From positions 43,892-107,891 of the forward strand of contig NZ_FRFE01000019.1 in assembly GCF_900143695.1 (NCBI RefSeq): a stretch of DNA of 64,000 bases. Direction: 5' to 3'. The DNA is from Desulfopila aestuarii DSM 18488. Its GTDB lineage: Bacteria > Desulfobacterota > Desulfobulbia > Desulfobulbales > Desulfocapsaceae. Position 1 is the stretch's first letter. The number at the start of each line of letters is the position of its first letter. The position numbers and the translations under genes were made by a program. Of the stretch, positions 45,486 to 54,320 are shown piece by piece. The notes beneath the pieces were generated by a model that saw nothing but the letters and a program-made list of their open reading frames with translations, had not been told where the DNA came from and searched no databases.

Positions 45486-46840
45486 CGGCACCGCTCCACC
45501 AGACCTGTGGCCCATTCCGGGGTGCCGTCTGCGTGAATATGGGTGTACATGGCCAGCACATTCCGATAGAGCAGCCCGTCACGCTGCTCGGCAAAGCCTT
45601 TGCCCCGCCCCATTTTCAGCACCATATCGTCAGTATCCCCGCCCCAGTCCAGAACCGTCGAATAGCGGAACTCATGCCCTTTTACCGCAAGTCCAACAGG
45701 ATAAAAGGGATTCGCCTTCTCCACGGTGAACGCAGTATAGCCATGGGCCTGGGGTTTATTCGACATACCGAATCGTGACGGGAAGATACCTGCCAACGGA
45801 TACTCAACCCCTTCCAGCAAAATCGATTCGCCAAGATAGATCAACCCGCCACATTCGGCATAGATGGGCAGGCCGCCATCCGCCGCTTCCCTGATTGACC
45901 GACGAAAACTCTCATTAGCCGCCAGTCCACGAGCACTTGTCTCGGGAAAACCACCACCGATATAAAGACCGTCCAGTTCCGGCAGCGCCGGCTCCGTCAA
46001 CGCATTGATTGCTATCAGCTCGGCACCCGCCCGCTCCAGGGCCTCAAGATTTTCAGAATAATAGAACTGGAAGGCAGCGTCCCGAAGAAAACCGATACGG
46101 ACATCCCTCGGCCCCGCCGCAGGCAATTCCAGTGCAGGCGCAGCCATTGGAGTAAAGGGCGCCATCACCGTTTCGATACGGTCCAGATCGAGATTGGCGG
46201 TAACAGTGTCAATCAGAAACTGCAGCGCCCCGCTGCTGTCCGTATACTCCTGATAGGGCACCATGCCGAGATGCCGCATGGGGAAAATGTCGCGCCCCAT
46301 ACGCGGTATCGAGCCCAGTACCGGCAACCCCGTATATTTCTCTACCGCCTCAGTGACGAGACGCCGCTGCCGTTCCGTGGCGACCTGGTTCAACACCACC
46401 CCCCGGATATCGACCCGCTCATCAAGATGCATGCAGCCTAGTACCATAGCGGCCACCGTGCGTGTGGTCTTGGTGCAGTTGACGACCAGCAATACCGGCA
46501 TATTCAGGGTAACAGCCAGATCCGCGGTGGAATACCCGCCATCTGCGGTAACCCCGTCATAGAGCCCGCGATTGCCTTCCAACAGCGCAATATCAGTCCC
46601 TTGCGAATGGTGGAGAAACGATTCCCGCAACTTCTCCTCGGCCACCAGAAAGGGATCGAGGTTGTAGCATTTCCGGCCTGCGGCCAGCTGCAACCAGCCG
46701 GCATCGATATAATCCGGCCCCTTCTTGAACGGCACCACCGTTTTGCCCCGAGCCGCGAAGGCGGCAGTAAGACCGACGGAAACCACACTCTTTCCCGAAC
46801 CGCCGGCCAACCCAGCCACCATAATTCCTTTACTCTGCAT
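45461..46840 (-). CDS. cbiA: CobB/CbiA-type a,c-diamide synthase
   Basis: A 459-residue glutamine-dependent amidase. The N-terminal ATP-binding domain has GLAGGSGKSVVSVGL and KKGPDYIDAGW; the C-terminal triad glutaminase has YIGGGFPE and the nucleophile Cys in YAECGGLIYLG, with His near HEFRYS. CbiA amidates cobyrinate. In sulfate reducers a close homologue, DsrN, amidates sirohaem for dissimilatory sulfite reductase. No other cobalamin gene and no dsrAB gene is adjacent, so the choice between these substrates is open and the symbol reflects the family. Confidence 0.82.
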   Translation of the reverse strand: MQSKGIMVAGLAGGSGKSVVSVGLTAAFAARGKTVVPFKKGPDYIDAGWLQLAAGRKCYNLDPFLVAEEKLRESFLHHSQGTDIALLEGNRGLYDGVTADGGYSTADLAVTLNMPVLLVVNCTKTTRTVAAMVLGCMHLDERVDIRGVVLNQVATERQRRLVTEAVEKYTGLPVLGSIPRMGRDIFPMRHLGMVPYQEYTDSSGALQFLIDTVTANLDLDRIETVMAPFTPMAAPALELPAAGPRDVRIGFLRDAAFQFYYSENLEALERAGAELIAINALTEPALPELDGLYIGGGFPETSARGLAANESFRRSIREAADGGLPIYAECGGLIYLGESILLEGVEYPLAGIFPSRFGMSNKPQAHGYTAFTVEKANPFYPVGLAVKGHEFRYSTVLDWGGDTDDMVLKMGRGKGFAEQRDGLLYRNVLAMYTHIHADGTPEWATGLVERCRRYKAERR

Positions 46841-46915
46841 ATCCGCTACGTTTCTGTTGTATCTTTATAATGTTGCGGCAGAAGCAGGAAAACCCGTCCG
46901 CCGCGGATGTCTATG

Positions 46916-47112
46916 TTGATGATCTCGTAAAAAGTCAGCTTTGCAATGCAGATGGACTCTGGAAAAGCCCATCAATTTTGAAGATGGCTAAGTAAGAAGC
47001 TCCATATGCGAGGTGCGCAATTTTTCTATTGTTTCGGCGTACTAAGCGTACGTCGAAACAATAGAAAAATTGCAGCAACGAAGCAGATGGAGAGTTTTTA
47101 CGACGCCATCAA
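46916..47112. mobile_element. MITE-like element with terminal inverted repeats
   Basis: A 197-bp non-coding element. Its ends are TTGATGATCTCGTAAAAA (46916-46933) and, inverted, TTGATGGCGTCGTAAAAA (47112-47095): 15 of 18 positions match. Inside it, two 25-nt arms (47018-47042 and 47048-47072) form a hairpin with a single mismatch and a 5-nt loop. No transposase is encoded. The right end overlaps the stop codon of the neighbouring acyltransferase gene (47109-47111). Related ends occur at 29398 and 31050. Confidence 0.75.
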
Positions 47113-47780
47113 TGTTCTTGTTTATTTTGGAATGCCCACACCTGCCTGTACATATCATTCATCCGTTGGTCCAGCAACAGCCGGTACTGCTCAATACCCT
47201 CGCCATCCAGGCCGGCCGGAACCTCGATCGGCTCACCATACAAAACATCAATCCGGGAAAATGGCCATGGAATAGCAGTCCTGTCCCATGAACGAAAGGC
47301 CAGATAACGCGATGCGGACCAGAGCATCGGTAAAATCGGGTTGCCGGTGCGTGAAGCGAGCAGGATTGATCCCGGCTGGGCCACACGGGCCGGCCCCTGG
47401 GAACCGTCGGCCACCAGGGCAGCGTTCTTTCCTGACTTGCAATGCCTGAGCAGCTCCTTCAACGCCTGGGTACCCTGCCTGTTCCGCGATCCGCGAACTG
47501 CGGAAATACCGAAGCATTTGAGAAAACGGGCAATATATTCACCATCCTTGCTGGAACTGACCATCGCTACCCCGCCGTAACGCCCGATAAAGTGGGCAAT
47601 CGGCACCAGCGAATAGTGCCAGAACGTCACAATACCCGGCCTGTCAGCGACGAGCACTCCCTGCAGATGCTCACCGCCATGTACCTTCACCCGGCAAGTG
47701 CCGAACCAAAGTCGGGTAATGAACCAGGCGATACCAGGTACGACCTTGATGGCCAGTGAATCGAGCACCTTACTTTTCAT
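47109..47780 (-). CDS. DUF374 lysophospholipid acyltransferase family protein
   Basis: A 223-residue membrane-associated protein. The sequence shows [15 protein letters not shown] (HxxxxP/D-type catalytic His region), [29 protein letters not shown], and [14 protein letters not shown], all typical of the DUF374 branch of the LPLAT superfamily, sometimes near lipid A genes. It starts within the uvrB stop (ATGA overlap). Its last codons and TGA come from the MITE-like element. The acyl acceptor is unknown. Confidence 0.85.
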   Translation of the reverse strand: MKSKVLDSLAIKVVPGIAWFITRLWFGTCRVKVHGGEHLQGVLVADRPGIVTFWHYSLVPIAHFIGRYGGVAMVSSSKDGEYIARFLKCFGISAVRGSRNRQGTQALKELLRHCKSGKNAALVADGSQGPARVAQPGSILLASRTGNPILPMLWSASRYLAFRSWDRTAIPWPFSRIDVLYGEPIEVPAGLDGEGIEQYRLLLDQRMNDMYRQVWAFQNKQEH

Positions 47781-49798
47781 CCCAGTTCGATCTCCAGTTT
47801 TCTGAGCGTTTTAATCCTGTCCCTCAGCTGCGCCGCCTCCTCAAAGGCCAGTTCCCGCGCCGCCTTGTGCATTGCCTCCTCGAGCTTTTTGATCTCCCGT
47901 TCCAACTCCTTCATCGAATGGTAGATCGGCAGCTCCTCAGCCGCCTCCAACAGCGCCGCCTGTTTTTTGTCACTCATGACATAACCGGAGGCCTGCAGAT
48001 GCTGCTGCATGGTGTCTTTTACCTTTGAGATAATGGTGGCCGGTACGATGTCGTGCTGCAGGTTATGCTCTTCCTGGAGTTTACGTCGCCTCTCGGTTTC
48101 CTCAATAGTGTAGCGCATGGAGCCGGTAATCTCATCACCATACATGATCACCTTGCCACCGGCATTTCTTGCAGCCCGTCCACACGTCTGAATAAGCGAG
48201 CGTTCTGAACGCAGAAAGCCTTCTTTGTCTGCATCAAGGATAGCCACCAGCGACACCTCGGGGATATCGAGCCCCTCTCGCAAAAGGTTGATACCCACCA
48301 GCACATCGAACTCGCCATTACGCAGATCGCGGATCAGCTCAATGCGCTCCAGCGTCTTGATATCCGAATGAAGATAGCGCACCCTGATGCCGAGCTTTTC
48401 GTAATAGTCGGTCAAATCCTCGGCCATCCGCTTGGTGAGGGTGGTAACCAGTACCGCCTCTTTTTTAGCGGTACGGACACGAATTTCCTCAAGCAGGTCG
48501 TCCACCTGGTTGCTGGCGGGCCGCACCTCCACCACAGGATCAAGCAGACCGGTTGGCCGAATCACCTGTTCCACCACCCGTCCTTCGGCTTTTTCCAGTT
48601 CATAGTTACCGGGCGTGGCAGAAACATAAATAGCCTGGTGGATACGCTTTTGAAATTCATCGAACCGGAGAGGCCGGTTATCGAGCGCCGACGGCAGCCG
48701 AAAACCAAAATTGACCAGCGTGGTCTTACGCGAGCGATCGCCGTTGTACATACCGTTCAGCTGACCGATGCCGATATGGCTCTCGTCGATGAAGAGCAGA
48801 AAATCTTCGGGAAAGTAATCGAGCAGGGTTGGCGGCGGCTCCCCCACCGGTTTACCGGTGAGGTGACGGCTATAGTTTTCAATACCGTTGCAGTAGCCCA
48901 GTTCCTGGATCATCTCCAGATCAAACATGGTACGCTGCTCGAGGCGTTGGGCCTCCAGCAGCCGGTTTTCCCGATGCAGCAGATCAAGCCGTTCAACCAG
49001 CTCTTCCTTAATAGTACGTGTGGCGATCTGCAGCCGATCTTTGGAGGTGACAAAGTGACTTCCCGGAAAAACAGTGTACTCCTCCAGCTTCTCCAGCACC
49101 ACACCGCGCAAGGGATCAATCATGGTGATGGATTCAAGGGTATCGCCGAAAAACTCCAGACGAATGGCCCGCTCCTCCTCATGCACCGGAAAGATATCGA
49201 TAACGTCACCGCGCACCCGGAAGGTGCCGCGATGAAATGAAATATCATTGCGTTCAAAGAGCATGTAGACCAGTCGCCGCTGCACATCCTCCATGGGGTG
49301 CTCTTCACCGGCCTGCACAAAGAGGTGCATGTTCCGGTACTCTTCCGGCGAGCCGAGACCATAGATACAGGAGACCGAGGCGACAATCAGGACATCCCGT
49401 CTGGTGAGCAGCGAGCGGGTAGCCGAGTGGCGCATCTTGTCGATGGCGTCATTGATGGATGAGTCTTTCTCTATATAGGTATCGGATTGGGGAATGTACG
49501 CTTCCGGCTGGTAATAATCGTAATAGGAGACAAAATATTCCACGGCGTTTTCGGGAAACAGCTCCTTGAACTCGGTAAAGAGCTGAGCCGCAAGGGTCTT
49601 GTTGGGAGCGATAACCAGAGTCGGCCGCTGCACCTTCTCCACCACGGATGCCATGGTAAAGGTTTTGCCGGAGCCGGTGACACCCAGCAGTACCTGGTGC
49701 TTCACCCCCTGGTTCACCCCGTTGGCCAACAGTTCGATGGCCTGTGGCTGATCGCCGGACGGCGTGAAAGAGGAAACAAGTTGAAAGGGAATATCCAT
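47777..49798 (-). CDS. uvrB: Excinuclease ABC subunit B
   Basis: UvrB verifies DNA damage in nucleotide excision repair. With start [21 protein letters not shown] (ATG 49796-49798) the protein has 673 residues, the E. coli length; an upstream TTG would add 11. Walker A is [10 protein letters not shown], the beta-hairpin is [16 protein letters not shown]-type box [10 protein letters not shown], and a C-terminal UVR domain ([35 protein letters not shown]) interacts with UvrC. It overlaps the acyltransferase gene by 4 nt. Confidence 0.97.
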   Translation of the reverse strand: MDIPFQLVSSFTPSGDQPQAIELLANGVNQGVKHQVLLGVTGSGKTFTMASVVEKVQRPTLVIAPNKTLAAQLFTEFKELFPENAVEYFVSYYDYYQPEAYIPQSDTYIEKDSSINDAIDKMRHSATRSLLTRRDVLIVASVSCIYGLGSPEEYRNMHLFVQAGEEHPMEDVQRRLVYMLFERNDISFHRGTFRVRGDVIDIFPVHEEERAIRLEFFGDTLESITMIDPLRGVVLEKLEEYTVFPGSHFVTSKDRLQIATRTIKEELVERLDLLHRENRLLEAQRLEQRTMFDLEMIQELGYCNGIENYSRHLTGKPVGEPPPTLLDYFPEDFLLFIDESHIGIGQLNGMYNGDRSRKTTLVNFGFRLPSALDNRPLRFDEFQKRIHQAIYVSATPGNYELEKAEGRVVEQVIRPTGLLDPVVEVRPASNQVDDLLEEIRVRTAKKEAVLVTTLTKRMAEDLTDYYEKLGIRVRYLHSDIKTLERIELIRDLRNGEFDVLVGINLLREGLDIPEVSLVAILDADKEGFLRSERSLIQTCGRAARNAGGKVIMYGDEITGSMRYTIEETERRRKLQEEHNLQHDIVPATIISKVKDTMQQHLQASGYVMSDKKQAALLEAAEELPIYHSMKELEREIKKLEEAMHKAARELAFEEAAQLRDRIKTLRKLEIELG

Positions 49799-49899
49799 GC
49801 TTTTGCTCAAACCCTGAGAAATTGACGTCAATAGCGACCGGTTGATGGTAACAGACTGCCGGCACGATTGCCACCTTCCCTGGCGGCCCGTACGCTTTT

Positions 49900-50793
49900 T
49901 TAGTCAACCGATTCTGCCACCAGCAAATCCTTCACCATCTCCTTGGCGGCGGCAAGATGACAGGGAGGCTCTGCCTTATCAATTACATGAAAGGTGACCG
50001 GCACCCGATCAAGCACCCCGGCCAGAGCCTGCCACTCGGCCCGATTGCTGACCTCCGCGCCTTCGCGGGTCTGCCAGTCGCGACCACGCCACTGGTTCAG
50101 CCAACTGCTCGCCCCCTCCTTCAGATAACCGGAAGTGGTATAGATATGCACAGGTATACGCCGTTTCAACTCACTAAGCGACTCAACGGCTGAAACAATA
50201 TGCAGACTGTTGCCCGAACCTTCACGGCGAACATTGCCCACCACCCGGTAATGATTGCGATATCGCATAACTCCCGTCCAGGCACCGGCACCAATCTTCT
50301 GCCGCCAGGTGATTGCCAGAAAGATATGTATACTGTCCTCATCGCCAAGAGGCAGCAACGTCTTCTGCCGGGCTCCTCCGGCAAGCTCATCGGCCAGGAT
50401 ATTCCAACGCTCGGTGCCATGCCCCTTCACCCAGCTCCACTCAATTGAATGACGACTGATTTCTGCTGCCAACTGCTGCCAAAGGTCGCGGTTCCGCACG
50501 TCTTCGCCGGTAATGGTGGTCCAACCGCGTGCAAGCCAGTTTTTCATCCACAGGTTAATACCGTCTTTTACATAGCGGGAGTCGGTATACAACTCAACCT
50601 GATGCGGCTCGGACAGCTGCTGAAGACCGCGCAAAGCTGCAGTCAGCTCCATCCGGTTATTGGTAGTATCTTCCTCGCTACCGGAAAAAGTCGCGGCCTG
50701 CTCATCCCGATCAATGATAACAACACCCCACCCACCCGGCCCGGGATTCGGCCTGCAGGACCCATCTGTGTATATCCTTACCCTGGGCAGCAT
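49900..50793 (-). CDS. rnhA: RNase HI fused to a degenerate second RNase H domain
   Basis: A 297-residue protein. Residues 1-145 are a normal RNase HI with all four acidic catalytic residues: D10 (YTDGS), E49 (RMEL), D71 (YTDSRYV), D135 (ADELAGG), plus His125 (KGHG). Residues about 150-280 repeat the fold: [13 protein letters not shown] mirrors [13 protein letters not shown], and [15 protein letters not shown] mirrors [15 protein letters not shown]. In the second copy the catalytic Asp are lost (YTT for YTD; no MEL). RNase HI degrades RNA in RNA:DNA hybrids. Start at ATG 50791-50793; an upstream GTG start lies in the heptamer repeat tract. Confidence 0.92.
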   Translation of the reverse strand: MLPRVRIYTDGSCRPNPGPGGWGVVIIDRDEQAATFSGSEEDTTNNRMELTAALRGLQQLSEPHQVELYTDSRYVKDGINLWMKNWLARGWTTITGEDVRNRDLWQQLAAEISRHSIEWSWVKGHGTERWNILADELAGGARQKTLLPLGDEDSIHIFLAITWRQKIGAGAWTGVMRYRNHYRVVGNVRREGSGNSLHIVSAVESLSELKRRIPVHIYTTSGYLKEGASSWLNQWRGRDWQTREGAEVSNRAEWQALAGVLDRVPVTFHVIDKAEPPCHLAAAKEMVKDLLVAESVD

Positions 50794-50805
50794 ATCGACC
50801 CCAGT

Positions 50806-50938
50806 AATCTCCTCACCCCTCACCCCTCACTCCTCGCTCCTATCACCTCACCCCTCACTCCTTACCCCTCACCCCTATCACCTCACCCCTCACTCCTCAC
50901 TCCTCACACCTCACACCTCACACCTCACACCTTACTCT
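50806..50938. repeat. Heptamer/octamer microsatellite between ferredoxin and rnhA
   Basis: About 130 bp built from variants of CACCCCT, CACTCCT and CACACCT, for example CACCTCACACCTCACACC. It begins at the 5' end of rnhA, where its complement (GAGGAG, GGGGTGAGG) may even provide ribosome-binding sequence, and ends at the stop of the ferredoxin gene. No coding function is likely. Confidence 0.85.
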
Positions 50939-51132
50939 ACATCTTCCCAATAAATACAATCTTTTGGGCAGTTCTTTATCGCCTCCCAGACGATTTCGCC
51001 AGGATACTCCTGCAGATCGATCACTTCCATACGACCTGTGGCCTCATTATAGTGAAAAATATCAGGAGCTATCTCAACGCAGCCCATGCACTCTGTACAG
51101 CGACCAATGTCTATAATAAGTATTCGCTTCAT
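50932..51132 (-). CDS. Single-cluster ferredoxin
   Basis: A 66-residue protein starting at ATG 51130-51132 with CAGGAGGGG upstream. CTECMGC at 12-18 supplies three Cys and NCPKDC near 53-58 the fourth, the pattern of one-cluster [4Fe-4S] ferredoxins of the Fer4_13 type. It carries electrons in the cytoplasm. It is divergent from fprA and may supply or accept electrons in the redox island, which is inference. Confidence 0.85.
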   Translation of the reverse strand: MKRILIIDIGRCTECMGCVEIAPDIFHYNEATGRMEVIDLQEYPGEIVWEAIKNCPKDCIYWEDVE

Positions 51133-51162
51133 TCCCCTCCTGATTCGCAGATATTTATCCAT

Positions 51163-51544
51163 ACAGCATTATCCTGAATCCAAGGAGGATTATTTCATCG
51201 AGGATAATGAACATTTGTCATTTTCATGGCACACTTCCGCAACCAACACAAATTCCATTTGACACTATTGATAATTATTACTATTTAAATACAGGTGTCA
51301 ACGAGAGCTCCATACTCTGATCTGTTCTTGTAATCGGTTGCGCTCTCCATTAATATAGATTGGTAAAGATTTCAAAGGTTGAGAGACAAACTCGACAACT
51401 ACTACAAATTACCGGATGTGCACGGTGCATCTGCAATCCGTTCACATTTCTATTATCCGTCATATCCTCTCAGCGTTCCGTCACTGACGAAACGTCTGAA
51501 AACACATAAATGCTTTCTGCAGTAAGCAGCACATTGGAGTCATC
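51163..51544 (+). promoter_or_regulatory. fprA promoter region
   Basis: In this 380-bp divergent region TTGACA (51259-51264) is exactly 17 bp from TATTTA (51282-51287) on the plus strand, a good sigma-70 promoter for fprA with an inferred leader of about 250 nt. TTGACAC (51259-51265) and GTGTCAA (51295-51301) form an inverted pair flanking the promoter core. The spacer GATAATTATTA is AT-rich and palindromic, loosely like PerR/Fur boxes; that reading is weak. Confidence 0.6.
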
Positions 51545-52744
51545 ATGAACAACATTGAACTGGCAAAAGGAATTTACTGGGTCGGCGCGGTAGACTGGGA
51601 TGTCCGCGACTTTCATGGCTATTCCACCAATCGGGGAACAACCTACAACGCCTTTCTCATTATCGACGAAAAGGTCACGCTGTTTGACACCGTCAAGCGT
51701 TCTCATCTCGACGATCTGCTGCGGCATGTCCGCAACATTATCGACCCTGAAAAAATTGACTATCTTGTCGTCAACCATGTGGAGATGGATCACTCCGGCT
51801 CCCTGCCGGAACTGATGGAGATCATCAAGCCGGAAAAACTGTTCTGCTCACCCATGGGCCACAAGGCGATCCTCGACCACTTTCATCGGGAAGACTGGCC
51901 GTTCGAGATCGTCAAGTCTGGCACCGAGCTGAGCCTCGGCAAGCGTACCATCCAGTTCATCGAAACCCGGATGCTGCACTGGCCCGACTCGATGTTTTCG
52001 TTCATCAAGGAAGACGGTATCCTCTTCTCCAGTGACGCCTTCGGTCAGCACTACGCCACCAGCGAGCGATTCGACGACGAAGTGCCTCTTTCCGAGGTGA
52101 TGGAAGAGAGCGCCAAGTATTATGCCAACATCCTCTATCTCTTCTCACCGCTTGTGAAAAAGCTCCTTGAAGCGGTGGCGGGCATGAATCTCGACATTAA
52201 GATGATCGCTCCCGACCATGGCGTCATCTGGCGCAAGAACATGGACGTCATCCTTGAGGCATACCGTAAATGGAGCACCGGCGAATGCCGTGAAAAAGCC
52301 CTGGTTATCTACGAATCCATGTGGCACTCCACCGAAAAAATGGCCCATGCTATCGCCGCCGGCTTAGAGGAAACCGGGGTCTCCACCGACCTGATCAACC
52401 TCAAGGTCAATCACCGCAGCGATATCATGACCAAGGTGCTGAGCGCTAAGGCCATTGTCGTCGGCAGCCCGACCCTCAATAATGGTCTACTGCCGAACAT
52501 TGCCGGTTTCCTCATGTACATGCGCGGACTGAAGCCGATTAATAAGGTCGGTGCGTCGTTTGGTTCCTTTGGCTGGAGCGGTGAATCGGTCAAACTGCTC
52601 AATCAATCCCTTGAGGACATGAAGATTGAACTGATCGAGGATGGTATAAAGCATAAATATGTCCCCAGTACTGACATTCTGGCCGAATGTACGGAAATGG
52701 GCCGGCGAATTGGTGCAACTGTCAAGGCTCGCACCACTGCCTGA
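51545..52744 (+). CDS. fprA: FprA-type flavodiiron protein (rubredoxin:oxygen oxidoreductase)
   Basis: A 399-residue cytosolic enzyme that reduces O2 to water and/or NO to N2O. The N-terminal metallo-beta-lactamase domain has diiron ligands H78, E80, D82 (NHVEMDHSG), H145 (LHWPDS), D164 (SSDAFG) and H225 (PDHGVIW). The C-terminal flavodoxin domain (about 252-399) has the FMN phosphate loop YESMWHSTEKMA and GSPTLNNG. No rubredoxin or flavin reductase is fused, so an external donor is needed; the divergent ferredoxin or the rubrerythrin locus may help. It heads a plus-strand series of redox genes. Confidence 0.94.
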   Translation: MNNIELAKGIYWVGAVDWDVRDFHGYSTNRGTTYNAFLIIDEKVTLFDTVKRSHLDDLLRHVRNIIDPEKIDYLVVNHVEMDHSGSLPELMEIIKPEKLFCSPMGHKAILDHFHREDWPFEIVKSGTELSLGKRTIQFIETRMLHWPDSMFSFIKEDGILFSSDAFGQHYATSERFDDEVPLSEVMEESAKYYANILYLFSPLVKKLLEAVAGMNLDIKMIAPDHGVIWRKNMDVILEAYRKWSTGECREKALVIYESMWHSTEKMAHAIAAGLEETGVSTDLINLKVNHRSDIMTKVLSAKAIVVGSPTLNNGLLPNIAGFLMYMRGLKPINKVGASFGSFGWSGESVKLLNQSLEDMKIELIEDGIKHKYVPSTDILAECTEMGRRIGATVKARTTA

Positions 52745-52773
52745 ACCATACATGAACCCGACGGGAGTGTGAG

Positions 52774-53256
52774 ATGGAAAAGATAGCCCAGCATAAGGTC
52801 CTGGTGGCAGGAGAATCATTCGCCAACTGCTGTGACCAGGTGCACCGCTTTTTCGATCTCACCTCCCTGGTAATGTACGACTGCATCCAGGTTATCGATG
52901 AGAAGTGCGTCAATGGCCTGGATGCGAATTTTTTTGAAACGGTGGCCGCGGCAGAAGGAAGAAACCGCGCAACGGTCAACGGCTTGATAGATGAGCTGCA
53001 GCAGACCGGTGCAACATCCATATCCGACCTTCGCCATCTAAAACACGGTTATCCCAGCAAAATACTGCATGTCATCAGCCACCTGCTTGATGGTTTCATT
53101 GGCATAGATTCACATTTTTACAATCTGCCCGCCGATAGCCACTGGCTGGCGGAAGAAGGACTCGCCGCAGTCAAGGATGATCCTGGCGGCTACTGGCTCA
53201 TCCATATCGACTGTTATTCAGCCACACCCGAGGAAGCGGGCCTCCTGCGCATGTAA
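52774..53256 (+). CDS. Conserved hypothetical protein next to fprA
   Basis: A 160-residue soluble protein that I do not recognise. It is 29 bp downstream of fprA on the same strand. It shows no signal peptide or membrane segment. A Cys pair (NCCDQ, 19-20) and histidines (LHVISHLLDGFIGIDSHFYN, DSHWL) could bind metal. The middle is helical (ETVAAAEGRNRATVNGLIDELQQTG). Its place between the flavodiiron protein and the rhodanese-ferritin protein suggests a redox or metal role, which is inference. Confidence 0.7.
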   Translation: MEKIAQHKVLVAGESFANCCDQVHRFFDLTSLVMYDCIQVIDEKCVNGLDANFFETVAAAEGRNRATVNGLIDELQQTGATSISDLRHLKHGYPSKILHVISHLLDGFIGIDSHFYNLPADSHWLAEEGLAAVKDDPGGYWLIHIDCYSATPEEAGLLRM

Positions 53257-53307
53257 GTGTATCTCTCCCCCCTCTTGCTCGATCACCCATAGCTGGAGTT
53301 GCCCTTT

Positions 53308-54117
53308 ATGAACTGGATGTCGCTCTTTGCTAAAAGCGAAAACATCAGCCCGGAAGAAACCAGAAACCTCCGGGATAAATATCCACCGGATTCCTTTCAA
53401 CTGCTCGACGTCCGACAGCCCAAGGAATATGAACAGGCCCATATCCCCGGTGCCAGGCTTATCCCACTTGGGGAGTTACCTCAACGGCTTGATGAACTTG
53501 ACCGCGACAGGGAAATAATTGTCTATTGCCGCAGTGGAGTTCGCAGCAAATCCGGCTACCAGATCCTCAATTCGGCAGGATTCTCCCGTGTGCTCAATAT
53601 GACTGGCGGCATCAATGGCTGGCAAGGCCATAAAGCCATTGGCTCTGAAGAGCTTGGGCTCGATTTCTTTACGTCGGGAGATTTTTCCTCGGCGGTGTCG
53701 ATGGCACTCACTATGGAGATGGGGCTCCGCCGGTTCTACCAGCTTTTAGCCGACAGTGCCGACGATGACAGCAACCGAGAGCTGCTTGAATACATGGCCA
53801 GACTTGAAGACGGCCATATGGCAAAACTCAAGACGCTCCTGCCCTCTACCGATGACAGTGTCCCTGACACCTCATCCGTTGCCGAGGGCGGCTTCAATGT
53901 CACCGAATTTCTTGCCACTTACGGCGACCAGCTCAAGACCATCGAGACCATTCTCCATACAGGCATGAGGTTCGAGGCCCAGGCCTACGATATGTATTCC
54001 CGACTGGCAACCAAGGAACAGCACGCCGACCTGCGCGAATTCTATCTACAGATGGCAGCGGAAGAACAGACACACTTAAAACGGCTGGCGCGGGAACTAG
54101 ATCAGCGGTTAGGATAA
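53308..54117 (+). CDS. Rhodanese-ferritin-like fusion protein
   Basis: A 269-residue fusion. Residues about 10-110 are a rhodanese domain with active Cys in IVYCRSGVRSKSG. Residues about 125-269 are a ferritin-like four-helix domain with carboxylate/His motifs (EMGLRRFYQLLAD, RLEDGHMAKL, RFEAQAYDMY, AAEEQTHLKRL) that could hold a diiron site. ATG 53308 was chosen since TGGAG lies upstream. Such fusions occur in anaerobes and likely join persulfide handling with peroxide or iron chemistry; the reaction is not established. Confidence 0.85.
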   Translation: MNWMSLFAKSENISPEETRNLRDKYPPDSFQLLDVRQPKEYEQAHIPGARLIPLGELPQRLDELDRDREIIVYCRSGVRSKSGYQILNSAGFSRVLNMTGGINGWQGHKAIGSEELGLDFFTSGDFSSAVSMALTMEMGLRRFYQLLADSADDDSNRELLEYMARLEDGHMAKLKTLLPSTDDSVPDTSSVAEGGFNVTEFLATYGDQLKTIETILHTGMRFEAQAYDMYSRLATKEQHADLREFYLQMAAEEQTHLKRLARELDQRLG

Positions 54118-54132
54118 ATTGTGATCTGAGAA

Positions 54133-54320
54133 AAACACATTCACCAGGAGAAGTAGGCATGAGGAGGTAGGTTGGGCAAAGGCGGCTTTTGCCGTGCCCA
54201 ACATCGGTATAGCAGCGACAGACTGAGGCTGTTGGGCACGCTACGCTTTGCCCAACCTCCAGACCCCATTTTCCCCAATGTATTCATATAAACACATTCA
54301 CTAAGAGGAGAAGGTATGAG
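54133..54320. repeat. Palindromic element flanked by a duplicated leader
   Basis: A 90-bp element (54169-54258) has outer arms AGGTTGGGCAAAG/CTTTGCCCAACCT and inner arms GTGCCCAAC/GTTGGGCAC, a layout known for dispersed palindromic repeats in many proteobacteria. It is bracketed by an imperfect direct repeat of about 31 bp: AAACACATTCACCAGGAGAA at 54133 and AAACACATTCACTAAGAGGA at 54290. The right copy is the ribosome-binding region of the next gene. The left copy carries ATGAGGAGGTAG, a three-codon start-stop. Confidence 0.75.

Noticed and set aside
48368..49240. 290-codon plus-strand frame
   Set aside because: Antisense to uvrB, no family features.
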